Of a DNA stretch of 64,000 bases, positions 44,322 through 52,869 are shown in pieces (within the stretch, counting starts at the first letter, position 1; each line of letters begins with the position of its first letter). Under the pieces are notes generated by a model. It saw nothing but the letters and a program-made list of their open reading frames with translations. It searched no databases and had not been told where the DNA came from. The position numbers were made by a program, and so were the translations under genes. Source of the DNA: Azohydromonas caseinilytica (GTDB taxonomy: Bacteria > Pseudomonadota > Gammaproteobacteria > Burkholderiales > Burkholderiaceae_C); assembly GCF_012927045.1 (NCBI RefSeq), contig NZ_JABBFW010000027.1, positions 1 to 64,000 of the forward strand, given 5' to 3'.

Positions 44322-45305
44322 ATGTTCAAGGCGATCCTGGTGGAGAAGGATGAGGCGGGCTACCGCGCAACGGTGCGTGAGCTCGATGACACGGCACTGC
44401 CCGACGGCGACGTGAGGTTGCGCGTCGCGTACTCGACACTCAACTACAAGGACGCGCTCGCCATCACCGGCAAATCGCCAGTGGTGCGCAAGTTCCCGTT
44501 GGTGCCGGGCATCGACCTGGCCGGAACGGTGGAGAGCAGCACGCATCCGGACTACAAGCCGGGGGATGCCGTTGTGCTCAACGGTTGGGGTGTGGGTGAG
44601 ACGCACTGGGGCGGACTGGCCCAGCGCGCACGCCTGAGTGGCGACTGGCTGGTGCCGCTGCCGCAAGCGTTCACACCGGCCCAGGCCATGGCCATCGGCA
44701 CGGCAGGCTACACGGCCATGCTGTGCGTCCTGGCGCTGGAGCAGCACGGCATCACGCCCGACAAGGGGCCGATCGTGGTCACCGGCGCCAGTGGCGGCGT
44801 GGGCAGCGTGGCCGTGGCGGTGCTGGCGAAGCTGGGCTACAGCGTGGCGGCCGTCACCGGGCGCCCTCAGGAGGCCGCCTACCTCCGCCAACTCGGCGCA
44901 ACCCAGGTGCTGGAGCGTGCCGAGTTCACCGCGCCGGCCCGCCCGCTGGCCAAGGAGCGATGGGCCGGCGCCGTGGACACGGTAGGCAGCCACACGCTGG
45001 CCAACGTCTGCGCGCAGACGCAGTACCGCGGTGTCGTGACAGCCTGCGGCCTGGCTGGCGGGATGGATCTGCCCAGCACTGTGGCGCCGTTCATCCTGCG
45101 TGGCGTCACACTGGCAGGCATCGACAGCGTGATGTGCCCGCGTCCCGAACGGCTGCAGGCATGGCAGCGGCTGGCCTCCGACCTCAATTTGGAGCGGCTG
45201 GGCCTGATGGCCAGCGAGATTGCGCTGGAAGAGGCCTTGCCCGCGGCAGAAGCGCTGCTCGCAGGCCGGGTGCGCGGCCGCGTCGTGGTCGACGTCAACC
45301 GCTGA
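44322..45305 (+). CDS. acuI: Acryloyl-CoA reductase / YhdH-type quinone oxidoreductase
   Basis: 327 residues. MDR superfamily without structural zinc. N-terminal [36 protein letters not shown] (read across ~40-75), [20 protein letters not shown] (~88-108), [15 protein letters not shown] (~128) and the NADPH loop [20 protein letters not shown] (~150-170). These are diagnostic of the AcuI/YhdH subfamily, which reduces toxic acryloyl-CoA to propionyl-CoA with NADPH. ATG 44322 has GAGGAG upstream. It is paired with the AcuR-like repressor. Confidence 0.9.
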   Translation: MFKAILVEKDEAGYRATVRELDDTALPDGDVRLRVAYSTLNYKDALAITGKSPVVRKFPLVPGIDLAGTVESSTHPDYKPGDAVVLNGWGVGETHWGGLAQRARLSGDWLVPLPQAFTPAQAMAIGTAGYTAMLCVLALEQHGITPDKGPIVVTGASGGVGSVAVAVLAKLGYSVAAVTGRPQEAAYLRQLGATQVLERAEFTAPARPLAKERWAGAVDTVGSHTLANVCAQTQYRGVVTACGLAGGMDLPSTVAPFILRGVTLAGIDSVMCPRPERLQAWQRLASDLNLERLGLMASEIALEEALPAAEALLAGRVRGRVVVDVNR

Positions 45306-45478
45306 AGCCACCGGTGCACTGCCGGCAGGTGGAGCGTTTAGGCGCACCGCGCTCGCAACCGGCAACACGCTGGATGCCGTCGCGACCCTTCAAAGCTCGC
45401 CATCCCCTGCAAGTCGGTGGTCCAAGCGTCCTCGACCGATCGATACATTCTGAGACTTACGGCAACCAAAGGAAGCAT

Positions 45479-45661
45479 ATGAATCCGTTTGCCCAGCTCG
45501 TATCGCCCGAGGCCCTGGTCGACGCCATTGCGGCGTCCGTCGAGCTCCAGCAGTTGCCCGGGCGTGCCTACCGGCCACTCGACACGCTGCACGGACTTTG
45601 GAGCAAGCAGCCGCTGTCCGAGCGCCGCGACGACGATCCACCGTTGCAACCACAGTCCTGA
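45479..45661 (+). CDS. Small conserved-looking protein, function unknown
   Basis: 60 residues: MNPFAQLVSPEALVDAIAAS at the start, then an RAYRPLDTLHG stretch and an acidic/proline tail. A good ribosome site (AAGGAAG, six bases upstream) and normal codon use support it. Orphan gene between acuI and the SSB-like gene; the pattern of a helix followed by RPLD is familiar from short Burkholderiales proteins of unknown role. Confidence 0.6.
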   Translation: MNPFAQLVSPEALVDAIAASVELQQLPGRAYRPLDTLHGLWSKQPLSERRDDDPPLQPQS

Positions 45662-45818
45662 ACGCGAGCCAGCAAGGGGCTCTCGCACCGGTTATGGAGG
45701 CCGTGTTCGCTGCTTCCTGCTCGGTTGCCAGCCTTCGGTCATCGGAAGGGACATGGCATGGCCCACGCCAAGTGCGCTACCTTGTCGCGGTGAGCAACAA
45801 GCTGACCGGGGAGCACTC

Positions 45819-46253
45819 ATGATCGAAGGTCTGGTTTCCGGGAAGGTCTATGGCCGGCCTGAGCAGCGTGTGGGCACCAACAGCGGCAAGCCGTTCGCGA
45901 CGGCCAAGGTCCGGGCGGCCACCAGCAACGGGGAAACGCTGTTCGTCAACGTCCTGGCTTTCGATGCCACGGCCCAGGCGGCGTTGCTGGCGCTTTCCGA
46001 TGGCGACGCTGTGTCGCTGGCAGGTACTCTCACACCCAAGGTCTGGACGGATCGGGAAGGCCAGGCGCGCCCGGCACTCGACATGGTGGCCAGCCAGGTC
46101 CTCACGGCCTACCAAGTCAAGCGCAAGCGCGATGCCGTGAGCAGCACGGACCGGCCTTTGGGGCAGAAGCTTCCCGCGTCGCAGGACGACGACCGTGCGC
46201 CAGTGCCGCCTGCCGCCGCGGCGCAGACTGACGAGGACGCGCCGTGGAATTGA
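45819..46253 (+). CDS. Single-stranded DNA-binding protein-like OB-fold protein
   Basis: 144 residues from ATG 45819. The N-terminal ~100 residues form an OB fold (MIEGLVSGKVYGRPEQR; FATAKVRAATSNGETLFVNVLAFD; VSLAGTLTPKVWTDREG), as in SSB and PriB. A linker rich in Pro, Ala and Gln leads to an acidic tip DEDAPWN, comparable to the SSB D-D-x-P-F tip that recruits repair proteins. It is shorter and more diverged than the housekeeping SSB, typical of extra SSBs on accessory replicons. Longer upstream starts are not supported. Confidence 0.75.
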   Translation: MIEGLVSGKVYGRPEQRVGTNSGKPFATAKVRAATSNGETLFVNVLAFDATAQAALLALSDGDAVSLAGTLTPKVWTDREGQARPALDMVASQVLTAYQVKRKRDAVSSTDRPLGQKLPASQDDDRAPVPPAAAAQTDEDAPWN

Positions 46254-46395
46254 AGAAATCCTTTGCATACCCAGGCCGTTGGCCTCGCATCGACGGCAGT
46301 GGCCTGAACCGACCTGGATAGTCGGTGCTCTCTCGCGGGGAAAGATGCTGCAATCTGGCATACTGTTGTTTAATACAGTATTCCGAGCTGGGAAC

Positions 46396-46899
46396 ATGGA
46401 AGCTGAGGCATTGAATTCGGTACTGGCTGGCGAGGTAGCGGAAGCCGTGCACGAAGAGCGGTTGTGGAGTGACAACGGTTGGACGGCGCAGGTCATCAAG
46501 AACGAGGATGACGATGGCTGGGCGGTGTCCATGACACGCCACGGCGATGCGGAGCCCAGTCTGGTCGGACCGTGGACCATGGGCCGCGACAAGAAGAATC
46601 CCAAACCGCTGGACGTGTCGGCCTTCAACACGCTCGTGAAAACTGCCAGCGAGGTGCTGCGCCGCGCCGAGCAGCACCGGCACGCCCTGCTTCACAAGAA
46701 CGTCACGGTCAGCATCGGGGGTGAAAGCATCACCGTCGAGCTCGACATCGTGCCCGACGAGTACGAGCCCTATGCCGTACTGTCGGCCAAGGACATCTTT
46801 GGCGAGGAATTGGCCAGCGTGCGCGTGCGCCCCGACTTCAAGCTCAACACGGCCAGTGCTTGGGCATGGATCGAGAGCGGCTATCGCGCACCCAGGTGA
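46396..46899 (+). CDS. Conserved hypothetical protein
   Basis: 167 residues from ATG 46396 (GAGCTGGGAAC upstream). Acidic, soluble, without signal peptide. Residues ~20-65 form a small beta domain (WTAQVIKNEDDDGWAVSMTRHG), ~75-105 a helix, ~105-155 another beta domain (ESITVELDIVPDEYEPYAVL). I do not recognise the family. It follows the SSB-like gene in the same direction after 142 bases. Confidence 0.7.
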   Translation: MEAEALNSVLAGEVAEAVHEERLWSDNGWTAQVIKNEDDDGWAVSMTRHGDAEPSLVGPWTMGRDKKNPKPLDVSAFNTLVKTASEVLRRAEQHRHALLHKNVTVSIGGESITVELDIVPDEYEPYAVLSAKDIFGEELASVRVRPDFKLNTASAWAWIESGYRAPR

Positions 46900-47239
46900 G
46901 CGGCGCAGCACGACAGCGCAGGGCGTCCATTGCAGTCCTGTTGAGAGCCGCTGCCCTAATTCACCTGACAGCCATTTCATCCTGACCGGCCATAGCCGCA
47001 ATGCCGGGAGTGGCTGCGACACTCCGCTGGGCCGAAGGCATCCAGCAGTTCGCCGATGGCGGTCCACAGCGCCTTCACAGTGCGCGCTGAAGCCCGTTGC
47101 AACAGCTGCTTGGGCTTGGAAAAGACCTGCCCGAAGGAATTGAAGTCGGCGCTGCAGGACGGCAGGTACAGCCGCGTGGCGCCGCGCGCCTTCGTGCAGG
47201 GGCCCGCTTCGCGCAGGTCCGCGCTCAAGTGGCGGGTGT
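46900..47239. other. Intergenic region before tRNA-Leu
   Basis: 340 bases with no supported gene and no evident repeat; it includes sequence downstream of the leftward tRNA. Confidence 0.4.
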
Positions 47240-47324
47240 TGGTGCGCCTGGCCAGACTCGAACTGGCACGAGTTTCCTCACTGCCCCCTCAAGACAGCGC
47301 GTCTACCAATTTCGCCACAGGCGC
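47240..47324 (-). tRNA. tRNA-Leu(GAG)
   Basis: 85 nucleotides on the minus strand including encoded CCA. Acceptor GCGCCTG pairs with CAGGCGC, followed by discriminator A and CCA. D-loop GAAATTGGTAGACGC, anticodon stem CTGTC/GGCAG with loop TTGAGGG (anticodon GAG), a variable arm as in class II tRNAs, and T-loop GTTCGAGTC. It reads CUC and CUU leucine codons. Confidence 0.95.
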
Positions 47325-47778
47325 GTGGTGCCGGCTTGAAGCCGGCAGAAGAAGTCATGACCAGGCCGCACCGTCGTTCCCTGCCAAGCCGGGAATGGTA
47401 GCACAAGACATGAGTGACGTTGAGGCCGCATCGTCCTCCGTATGGCTCGTGCGTGCGCCGTCCATCAGTGGATAGCGTTCTTGAAGGAAGTTGCTTCATT
47501 GAGCCGCGCCAGGATGCTGCTGAGCATGGCCTGCGCATCGCACACGTCGCACCCAGCCGCCGGACTTGCCGTTTCGAACGGACACCGTGCGGCCGGCGGC
47601 TGGCGCTGCAGGCCACTGAGTTTCGAGCGTGGTGAATCCCTTGGTTGGGGTCAGCCTCGTCTGACATTGCGTTCGGCCCCCTCCGACAAACCAACGGGAT
47701 CTTGGACGAGTGCACGAAGGACGCGCACGCACCACAGTCACGTCACCGGCATGTGCCGAACCACGATGAAAGGCAAGC
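47325..47778. other. Intergenic region with a possible eroded small gene
   Basis: On the minus strand around 47485-47650 the frames GFTTLETQWPAAPAAGRTVS, then RNGKSGGWVRRVRC and, one frame off, DAQAMLSSILARLNEATS read like a small protein with one frameshift, ending near 47475. No family is recognised. The rest is featureless. Confidence 0.3.
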
Positions 47779-47964
47779 ATGAACAAGGATCAGGTCAAGG
47801 GTGTGGCTAAACAGGCCAAGGGCAGGCTCAAGGAAGCTGCGGGTGACCTCAGCGGGAACCGGCAACTGCAGCAGGAAGGCCGTGCCGATCAGGTGGGTGG
47901 CAGCGTGCGCAAGGGCGTCGGCGATGCCAAGGAACAAGTGAAGCGGGCCATCGACAAGCTCTGA
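47779..47964 (+). CDS. CsbD-family stress-response protein
   Basis: 61 residues, the usual CsbD length. MNKDQVKGVAKQAKGRLKEA and GRADQVGGSVRKGVGDAKEQ are the two amphipathic helical repeats of the family. The exact role is unknown; the genes are generally induced by general stress. It stands just upstream of a small exported protein gene in the same direction. Confidence 0.9.
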   Translation: MNKDQVKGVAKQAKGRLKEAAGDLSGNRQLQQEGRADQVGGSVRKGVGDAKEQVKRAIDKL

Positions 47965-48055
47965 ATGCCGCTGGCTGCAGCGGGGCAGGCACTCGACCGC
48001 GCCCCCTGATGATCCAGGCCGAAACTTCGCTCAACGATATCGGGAGTACTTCACC

Positions 48056-48403
48056 ATGAATGCCATCCGCCACAGCTTCTTCGCCGCAGCCATCACGTTG
48101 GCCGCTCTTGCCGGTGCCGCGCAGGCCGCGGACCAGTCCAACGTCGGCACCGGTACCTCGGCCGCGCAGCGCGAGATGGACCGCGGCGTGCCGGGCGTGG
48201 ATGTCGACGTCGGCAAGAACGCCAAGGGCGCCATCGACGTCAACGTCAACAAGGCCAATGCCAACGAGGCGCCGCCGGCGCGCAACGAGACCGCACGCGG
48301 CGTGCCCGGCGTCGACGTGGACGTCGGCCGCAACGCCCACGGGGCGGTGGACGTGCACACGGACCGCTCCACCATCCGCCCTGCGCGAGCCGACCGCAAC
48401 TGA
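48056..48403 (+). CDS. Small exported protein with an internal repeat
   Basis: 115 residues. Signal peptide with cleavage near AGAAQA-A (~24). The mature part contains two near-identical units, each RGVPGVDVDVG followed by K/RNA.GA(I/V)DV, separated by ~45 residues and joined by a basic/acidic linker. The D-V-D-V pattern suggests repeated short beta strands, perhaps metal-binding. Not a family I can name. It follows csbD and converges with a histidine kinase gene whose stop is 37 bases away. Confidence 0.75.
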   Translation: MNAIRHSFFAAAITLAALAGAAQAADQSNVGTGTSAAQREMDRGVPGVDVDVGKNAKGAIDVNVNKANANEAPPARNETARGVPGVDVDVGRNAHGAVDVHTDRSTIRPARADRN

Positions 48404-48439
48404 GCGCGGCGGCAGATCCCGGAACCGGCGGGCCCGGAC

Positions 48440-50038
48440 TCACGGCCGCAAGCCCAGCACCCGGCCAATGTCCTCCATGGAGGCCGGCTTGGTGAGGTGG
48501 GCGTCGAAGCCGGCCGTGCTGGACAGCTGCCGGTCCTTCACAGCGCCCCAGCCGGTGAGCGCCACCAACGTGACACCGCGCTGCACCGGGTCCTGGCGCA
48601 GCCGTGCCGCCACCTCGCGCCCGTCGATGTCGGGCAGCCCGATGTCGCAGAACACGATGTCAGGCTGCAGCGCCTGCGCGGCCTGCAAGCCGGCGCCGCC
48701 GCTGTACCGGGCGCATGCGGCGTGGCCCATGGTTTGCAAGCACAGGCACAGCGCGTCAGCAGCGTCGGCGTTGTCGTCGATGACGAGCACGCGCAGCGCA
48801 CTGGCAGGCTTGGGCGGATCGGTGCGCTGCGTGCCCGGCACTCCTGGCGCCGGCACGGGCAGCAGCGGCAGCGTCACCACGAAGGTGCTGCCCTCATCCG
48901 GGCCGGGACTGTGGGCGGCCACCGTGCCGCCGTGCATCTCGACGAGCCGGCGCACCAGCGACAGGCCCAGACCCAGCCCGCCCTGCGTGCGCGAAGCACC
49001 GTCCCGGATCTGCACGTACATGTCGAACACCCGGGTCAGCATTTCCGGCGCTATGCCCACGCCGGTGTCGGTCACGCGCAGTTCGGCCCTGCCCTCGCGC
49101 GAGCGCAGCTCCACCGTGATCCGGCCGCCATCGGGCGTGTACTTGGCCGCGTTGCCGATGAGGTTGCCCAACACCTGCACGAGCCGGGCGCGGTCGGCTT
49201 CGACCCAGATGGGTTGATGTGCCAGCTTGAGCTCGACCCCGTGGCGCGCGGCCCCGATCATCGGCGCACAGCCCTCCAGGGCGGCGTCCACCACCTCGCG
49301 CAACTCCAGCGGCTGGCGCACCAGCTCGATCTTGCCGCGCGAGATGCGCGCCACGTCCAGCAGGTCGTCGACGAGCCGCACCATCAGCCCCATCTGCCGC
49401 TCCATCATCCCCAGCACGCCCGCGAGGCGCGGATCGGACGATGGCAAGACCATGGCGCGCAGCACCGACAGCCCGGTGCGCAAGGGCGCCAGCGGGTTGC
49501 GCAGCTCGTGCGCCAGGGTGGCCAGAAACTCGTCCTTGCGCCGGTCGCTTTCGCGCAACTCGACTTCCGCACGTTCCTGCAGGAGCAGGTGATCGCGAAT
49601 TTGGTACTGGCGCTCGCGCGCCCGCAGTGCGGACCGGACGGCGCTGAGCATCGAACGGGCCGAGACGGGACGGTCCAGCAGCGTCACGTTGCCCAGCCGC
49701 TCCAGCACCTGGGCCACCACCGGCGGCGGCTGGCGGTCGCGCGCCAGCGCCACCACCGGCACGTCTGACCAGGGCGGCTGCAGCGCCAGCGCGGCCACGA
49801 GCGCCTCGATGGCCGGCTCGCACAACGCAGCTTCGGTGAGCATGACCACGCCCACGCCTTGCGCCATGTGCTCGCACAGCACGGCCGGGGTGGCGCACAC
49901 CACGCCGTCGAGGCCGTTCTGTGCCAGCAAGGCCAGCGTGACTTCGCCGTCGCGGCGCGTCGGCGGCAACACCAGCACGCGTTGTCCGGGCGGTTTCATG
50001 CTGGCGAGTCGGTCGGCATCGCGTTGCGAGCGCGTCAC
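48440..50038 (-). CDS. Hybrid histidine kinase with pseudo-receiver, kinase core and C-terminal receiver
   Basis: 532 residues. Residues ~17-135 resemble a receiver domain (QRVLVLPPTRRDGEVTLALL, PVVALARDRQ, LLDRPVSARSMLSAV), but the phosphorylatable aspartate site reads VVMLTEAAL with no Asp, so it is a pseudo-receiver. Kinase core: H-box EFLATLAHELRNPLAPL (~170), N-box NLIGNAAKYTPDGG (~290), G-boxes DTGVGI and GGLGLGLSLV (~320-360). C-terminal receiver ~415-530: VLVIDDNADAADAL, FCDIGLPDIDG, LTKPAS. No membrane segment, so it is cytoplasmic. The GTG start at 50038 overlaps the stop of the KaiC-like gene; ATG 49999 is an alternative. The overlap implies joint function with the KaiC-like ATPase. 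Confidence 0.88.
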   Translation of the reverse strand: MTRSQRDADRLASMKPPGQRVLVLPPTRRDGEVTLALLAQNGLDGVVCATPAVLCEHMAQGVGVVMLTEAALCEPAIEALVAALALQPPWSDVPVVALARDRQPPPVVAQVLERLGNVTLLDRPVSARSMLSAVRSALRARERQYQIRDHLLLQERAEVELRESDRRKDEFLATLAHELRNPLAPLRTGLSVLRAMVLPSSDPRLAGVLGMMERQMGLMVRLVDDLLDVARISRGKIELVRQPLELREVVDAALEGCAPMIGAARHGVELKLAHQPIWVEADRARLVQVLGNLIGNAAKYTPDGGRITVELRSREGRAELRVTDTGVGIAPEMLTRVFDMYVQIRDGASRTQGGLGLGLSLVRRLVEMHGGTVAAHSPGPDEGSTFVVTLPLLPVPAPGVPGTQRTDPPKPASALRVLVIDDNADAADALCLCLQTMGHAACARYSGGAGLQAAQALQPDIVFCDIGLPDIDGREVAARLRQDPVQRGVTLVALTGWGAVKDRQLSSTAGFDAHLTKPASMEDIGRVLGLRP

Positions 50039-51522
50039 GACATGAGGCCCTCGGGGTGCAGGCTGATTTCCATGGGCACGCCGGCCAGGACGCCGCGCAG
50101 CTGCGTCAGCGGCGCGCTCAGGTGCACGCCTTCGCCATCGAACCAGATCTGCCGGATCGTCTCCTCATGGCGGCCACTGCGCTTCTTGAGCACCGAGATG
50201 GCCTTCTTCACCCGGCCCTCGTGTTCGAACATGCGCAGCATGATGACGGTGTCGGCCAGGTAGCTGGCATCCACGGGCGCTTGCATGTTGGGGCCCAGCA
50301 GGCCGCTTTGCGCCGCGACCAGGAAGGTTGCCACGCCGTGGTTGTTGAGGTAGCTCAGCAGCTCGTGCAACTGCGCCGTGAGGAGGCGCCCGTCGGGCAT
50401 CGCATTGAGATAGCCGTTGAGGCTGTCGATGATGATGACCCGGGCCTCGGAAACCTCCACCGCCTCGCGCACCAGCGCGGCGAACTCGCCCGGCGCGATC
50501 TCTGCGGGGTCAATCTGGCGTACGTGCACCTGGCCCGCCCCGGCGCCCTCCGGAAGCGGCATGCCCAACCCCGCGCAGCGGGCCAGGAGAATGGCGCGCG
50601 ACTCGTCGAAGGTGAACACCGCCGCATGGGCCCCACGGGCCGCGGCCGCCTGCGCGTACTGCAGCGCCACGGTGGACTTGCCGCTGCCCGGCGGCCCGAG
50701 CAGCAGCGTCGTCGTGCCCCGGTCGATGCCTCCGCCCAGCAGCGCGTCCAGGGCCGCCACGCCGCTGGGCACGGTCTCACGCTGGAAGTCGGTGCCGAGG
50801 TTGGCTGCGGCCAGGCGTGCAAACACCTGCAGACCGCCGCGGCGGATGGCCATGTCGTGAAAGCCGCTGCGAAAGTCGCTGCCGCGGAACTTCACCACCT
50901 GCAGCTGCCGCTGCGCCTGCCCATAGCTCGGCGCGCGCTGGTCCAGCGCGATCACGCCGTGGGCGATGCTCTGCAGCTGCAGGTCGGGCCCTTCGGCCGT
51001 GCGGTCGTCGAGCAGCAGCACCGTGCAGCGGCGCGCGGCGAAGAACTGCTTGAGCGCCAGGATCTGGCGCCGGTAGCGCAGCGAGCTCTGCGCCAGCAGC
51101 CGCAGCTCCGACAGGGAGTCGAAGACCATGCGGCTCGGGTTGACGCGCTGCACGGCCTGCAGCACCTGGCGTGTCGTCTCGGTGAGCTCCACCTCCGACG
51201 GGTGGTACATCGTCAGCTCGGCATCGCCGTCGAGCTCGCCTTCGCGCCCGATGAGCTCCTCGATCTCGACCCCGTCCAGGCCCATCCCATGGGAGGCGGC
51301 ACCGGCGAGCAGCTCCTCGCGGGTTTCGGAGAGCGTGATGTAGAGGCAGCGTTCGCCCGCGCGGATGCCTTCGCGCAGGAACTGCAGCGCCAGCGTGGTC
51401 TTGCCCGCGCCCGGGTTGCCATCGATGAGGTAGAGCCGGTGCTCGATCAGCCCGCCATGCAGCACGTCGTCGAGGCCGGGCACGCCGGTAGAGGCGCGTT
51501 GAGTGTCGTGGTCGTGTTCCAT
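50035..51522 (-). CDS. KaiC-like double RecA-domain ATPase
   Basis: 495 residues from ATG 51522. Two tandem RecA/KaiC domains: Walker A GNPGAGKTT (~33-42) with STGVPGLDDVLHGGL before it, and Walker A GPPGSGKST (~265-275) with PSGVAALDALLGGGIDRG before it; Walker B-like MVFDSLSEL and VIIIDSLNGYLNAMP. This is the architecture of KaiC, but outside cyanobacteria such proteins act with histidine kinases in stress or light signalling and no KaiA/KaiB is present here. The gene overlaps the following hybrid kinase by four bases. The ribosome site is weak. Confidence 0.9.
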   Translation of the reverse strand: MEHDHDTQRASTGVPGLDDVLHGGLIEHRLYLIDGNPGAGKTTLALQFLREGIRAGERCLYITLSETREELLAGAASHGMGLDGVEIEELIGREGELDGDAELTMYHPSEVELTETTRQVLQAVQRVNPSRMVFDSLSELRLLAQSSLRYRRQILALKQFFAARRCTVLLLDDRTAEGPDLQLQSIAHGVIALDQRAPSYGQAQRQLQVVKFRGSDFRSGFHDMAIRRGGLQVFARLAAANLGTDFQRETVPSGVAALDALLGGGIDRGTTTLLLGPPGSGKSTVALQYAQAAAARGAHAAVFTFDESRAILLARCAGLGMPLPEGAGAGQVHVRQIDPAEIAPGEFAALVREAVEVSEARVIIIDSLNGYLNAMPDGRLLTAQLHELLSYLNNHGVATFLVAAQSGLLGPNMQAPVDASYLADTVIMLRMFEHEGRVKKAISVLKKRSGRHEETIRQIWFDGEGVHLSAPLTQLRGVLAGVPMEISLHPEGLMS

Positions 51523-51780
51523 GGCAGTCGTCTCGCGAAACAACCCGTTTGGGCAGGCAGATGCTGCGCCTGCCGCGGACCTTGGCTTCAAGGCCTGCCG
51601 ATCAGGAGCCGACATCCGGCAGCGCCACCGTGTCGGAGTGGCAAGCCCGGTGCACCATGGGCGCGCCGCTCGGCAGGATCACGGTGCACCGGCTCCGGCA
51701 CTGCTTGGGCACTCTAACCCCTGGACACGCCCGGGCCTTCAGAAGGCTCCCCGGGGCCGGCAGAGCCCAGCGACGGTCGC

Positions 51781-52756
51781 TCAGGGTCTTTCCACCAGGC
51801 TGCGCAGCATCCGCGCCTGATCGCCGAGGCTGCCGGCCTCGTCCTCGGCCTGCTGCGCGCGGTCCTCATCACCCGCCGAGCGCTCCAGCGCAGCGACTTT
51901 GCGCAGCAGTTCCTTCTCCTGCAGCGCGCGCACGGCTGACCAAAGTGCATTCTCGGTGGCCTCCTGCTGCACCGCCGCCAGCGAGCGCAGCGAGAAGCCG
52001 TGCCCGGTGTGGCAACGGTAGCGCGGCGGGTGGGCGCCCTGGATCTCCCACAGTGCACCCTTGCAGTCCGGGCACGCCAGCGTCGAAGGCACGCCGATCT
52101 GCCGTAGCTCGTCCATCGCGTTGTCAGCTCCCAGCCCGGCCAAGTGCTCGTGTACCAAGTGTGGCGACGGTGCCGCGACCGTGGCCGGGGCAGTCTGCCG
52201 CACCAGCTCCACCAGCAGCGGCGCGATGCGCGCCAGCGGCACGCAATGATCCACTTCCACCGCCTGCAACGCCGCGCCGGGCATGCACGGGTCCTCGGCG
52301 CCGTCCGGGTCCTGTACGACGGCCAGGCCGCCGCACTGCTTGATGGCCTGCAGCCCGGCGGTGTCGTCATCGAGCCCGCCGCTGAGCAGCACGCCGATGA
52401 CGCGCGGGCCCTGGCTCAGCGCAGCCGAGCGGAACAGCGGGTCCACCGCCGGGCGGGTGTGGTGCTCCCTGGGCCCGCGCGAGAGCAGCACCATCTCACC
52501 CTGCAGCAGCAGGTGGTGGTCGGGCGGGGCCACCAGGATGCGCCCGGGCCGGATCGCGTGGCCCGAAGCAGGCATGGGCGGCGGGTAGCGGCCCGACCGC
52601 CTCCAGCAGCGCAGGCAGCGTGCTCTCATGGGCGCCGATGTGCAGCACCACGCACACCGCGGCGGCGAAGTCCGCCGACAGCCCCGCGGCCACTACACGC
52701 AGCGCGTGCACGCCGCCGGCACTGGCGCCGATCACCACGATGTCGCGACGGGGCAT
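51781..52756 (-). pseudogene. CheB-type methylesterase with Cys-rich C-terminal extension, interrupted by a frameshift
   Basis: From ATG 52756 the frame encodes MPRRDIVVIGASAGGVHALR (nucleophile Ser) and VVLHIGAHESTLPALL (His), then loses homology. The rest continues in the next frame from ~52565: AIRPGRILVAPPDHHLLLQG, GVLLSGGLDDDTAGLQAIK (catalytic Asp) and ~100 further residues with CPDCKGALWEIQ..YRCHTGHG, a small zinc-ribbon-like unit, then a coiled coil. Removing one base from the GGGCC run at ~52561-52565 would restore a ~325-residue protein. This is either a real mutation or an assembly error. It has no receiver domain, unlike chemotaxis CheB, and diverges from the large CheB-CheR kinase gene. 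Confidence 0.8.
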
Positions 52757-52869
52757 GGCGGCGTCCGTTGTGAAGATGCCGCCCTGGGAGCAAACCGGGC
52801 TCCCGGTAGCGGTTTCCCGGCGTGGGCCTGCGCAGCGAGACAATGGCAGGCCGAGCCTGGAGTCCGCCC

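Noticed and set aside
50035-51522. Circadian clock KaiC
   Set aside because: No kaiA or kaiB nearby, and proteins of this type in proteobacteria are usually kinase-linked signalling ATPases; only the family resemblance is claimed.
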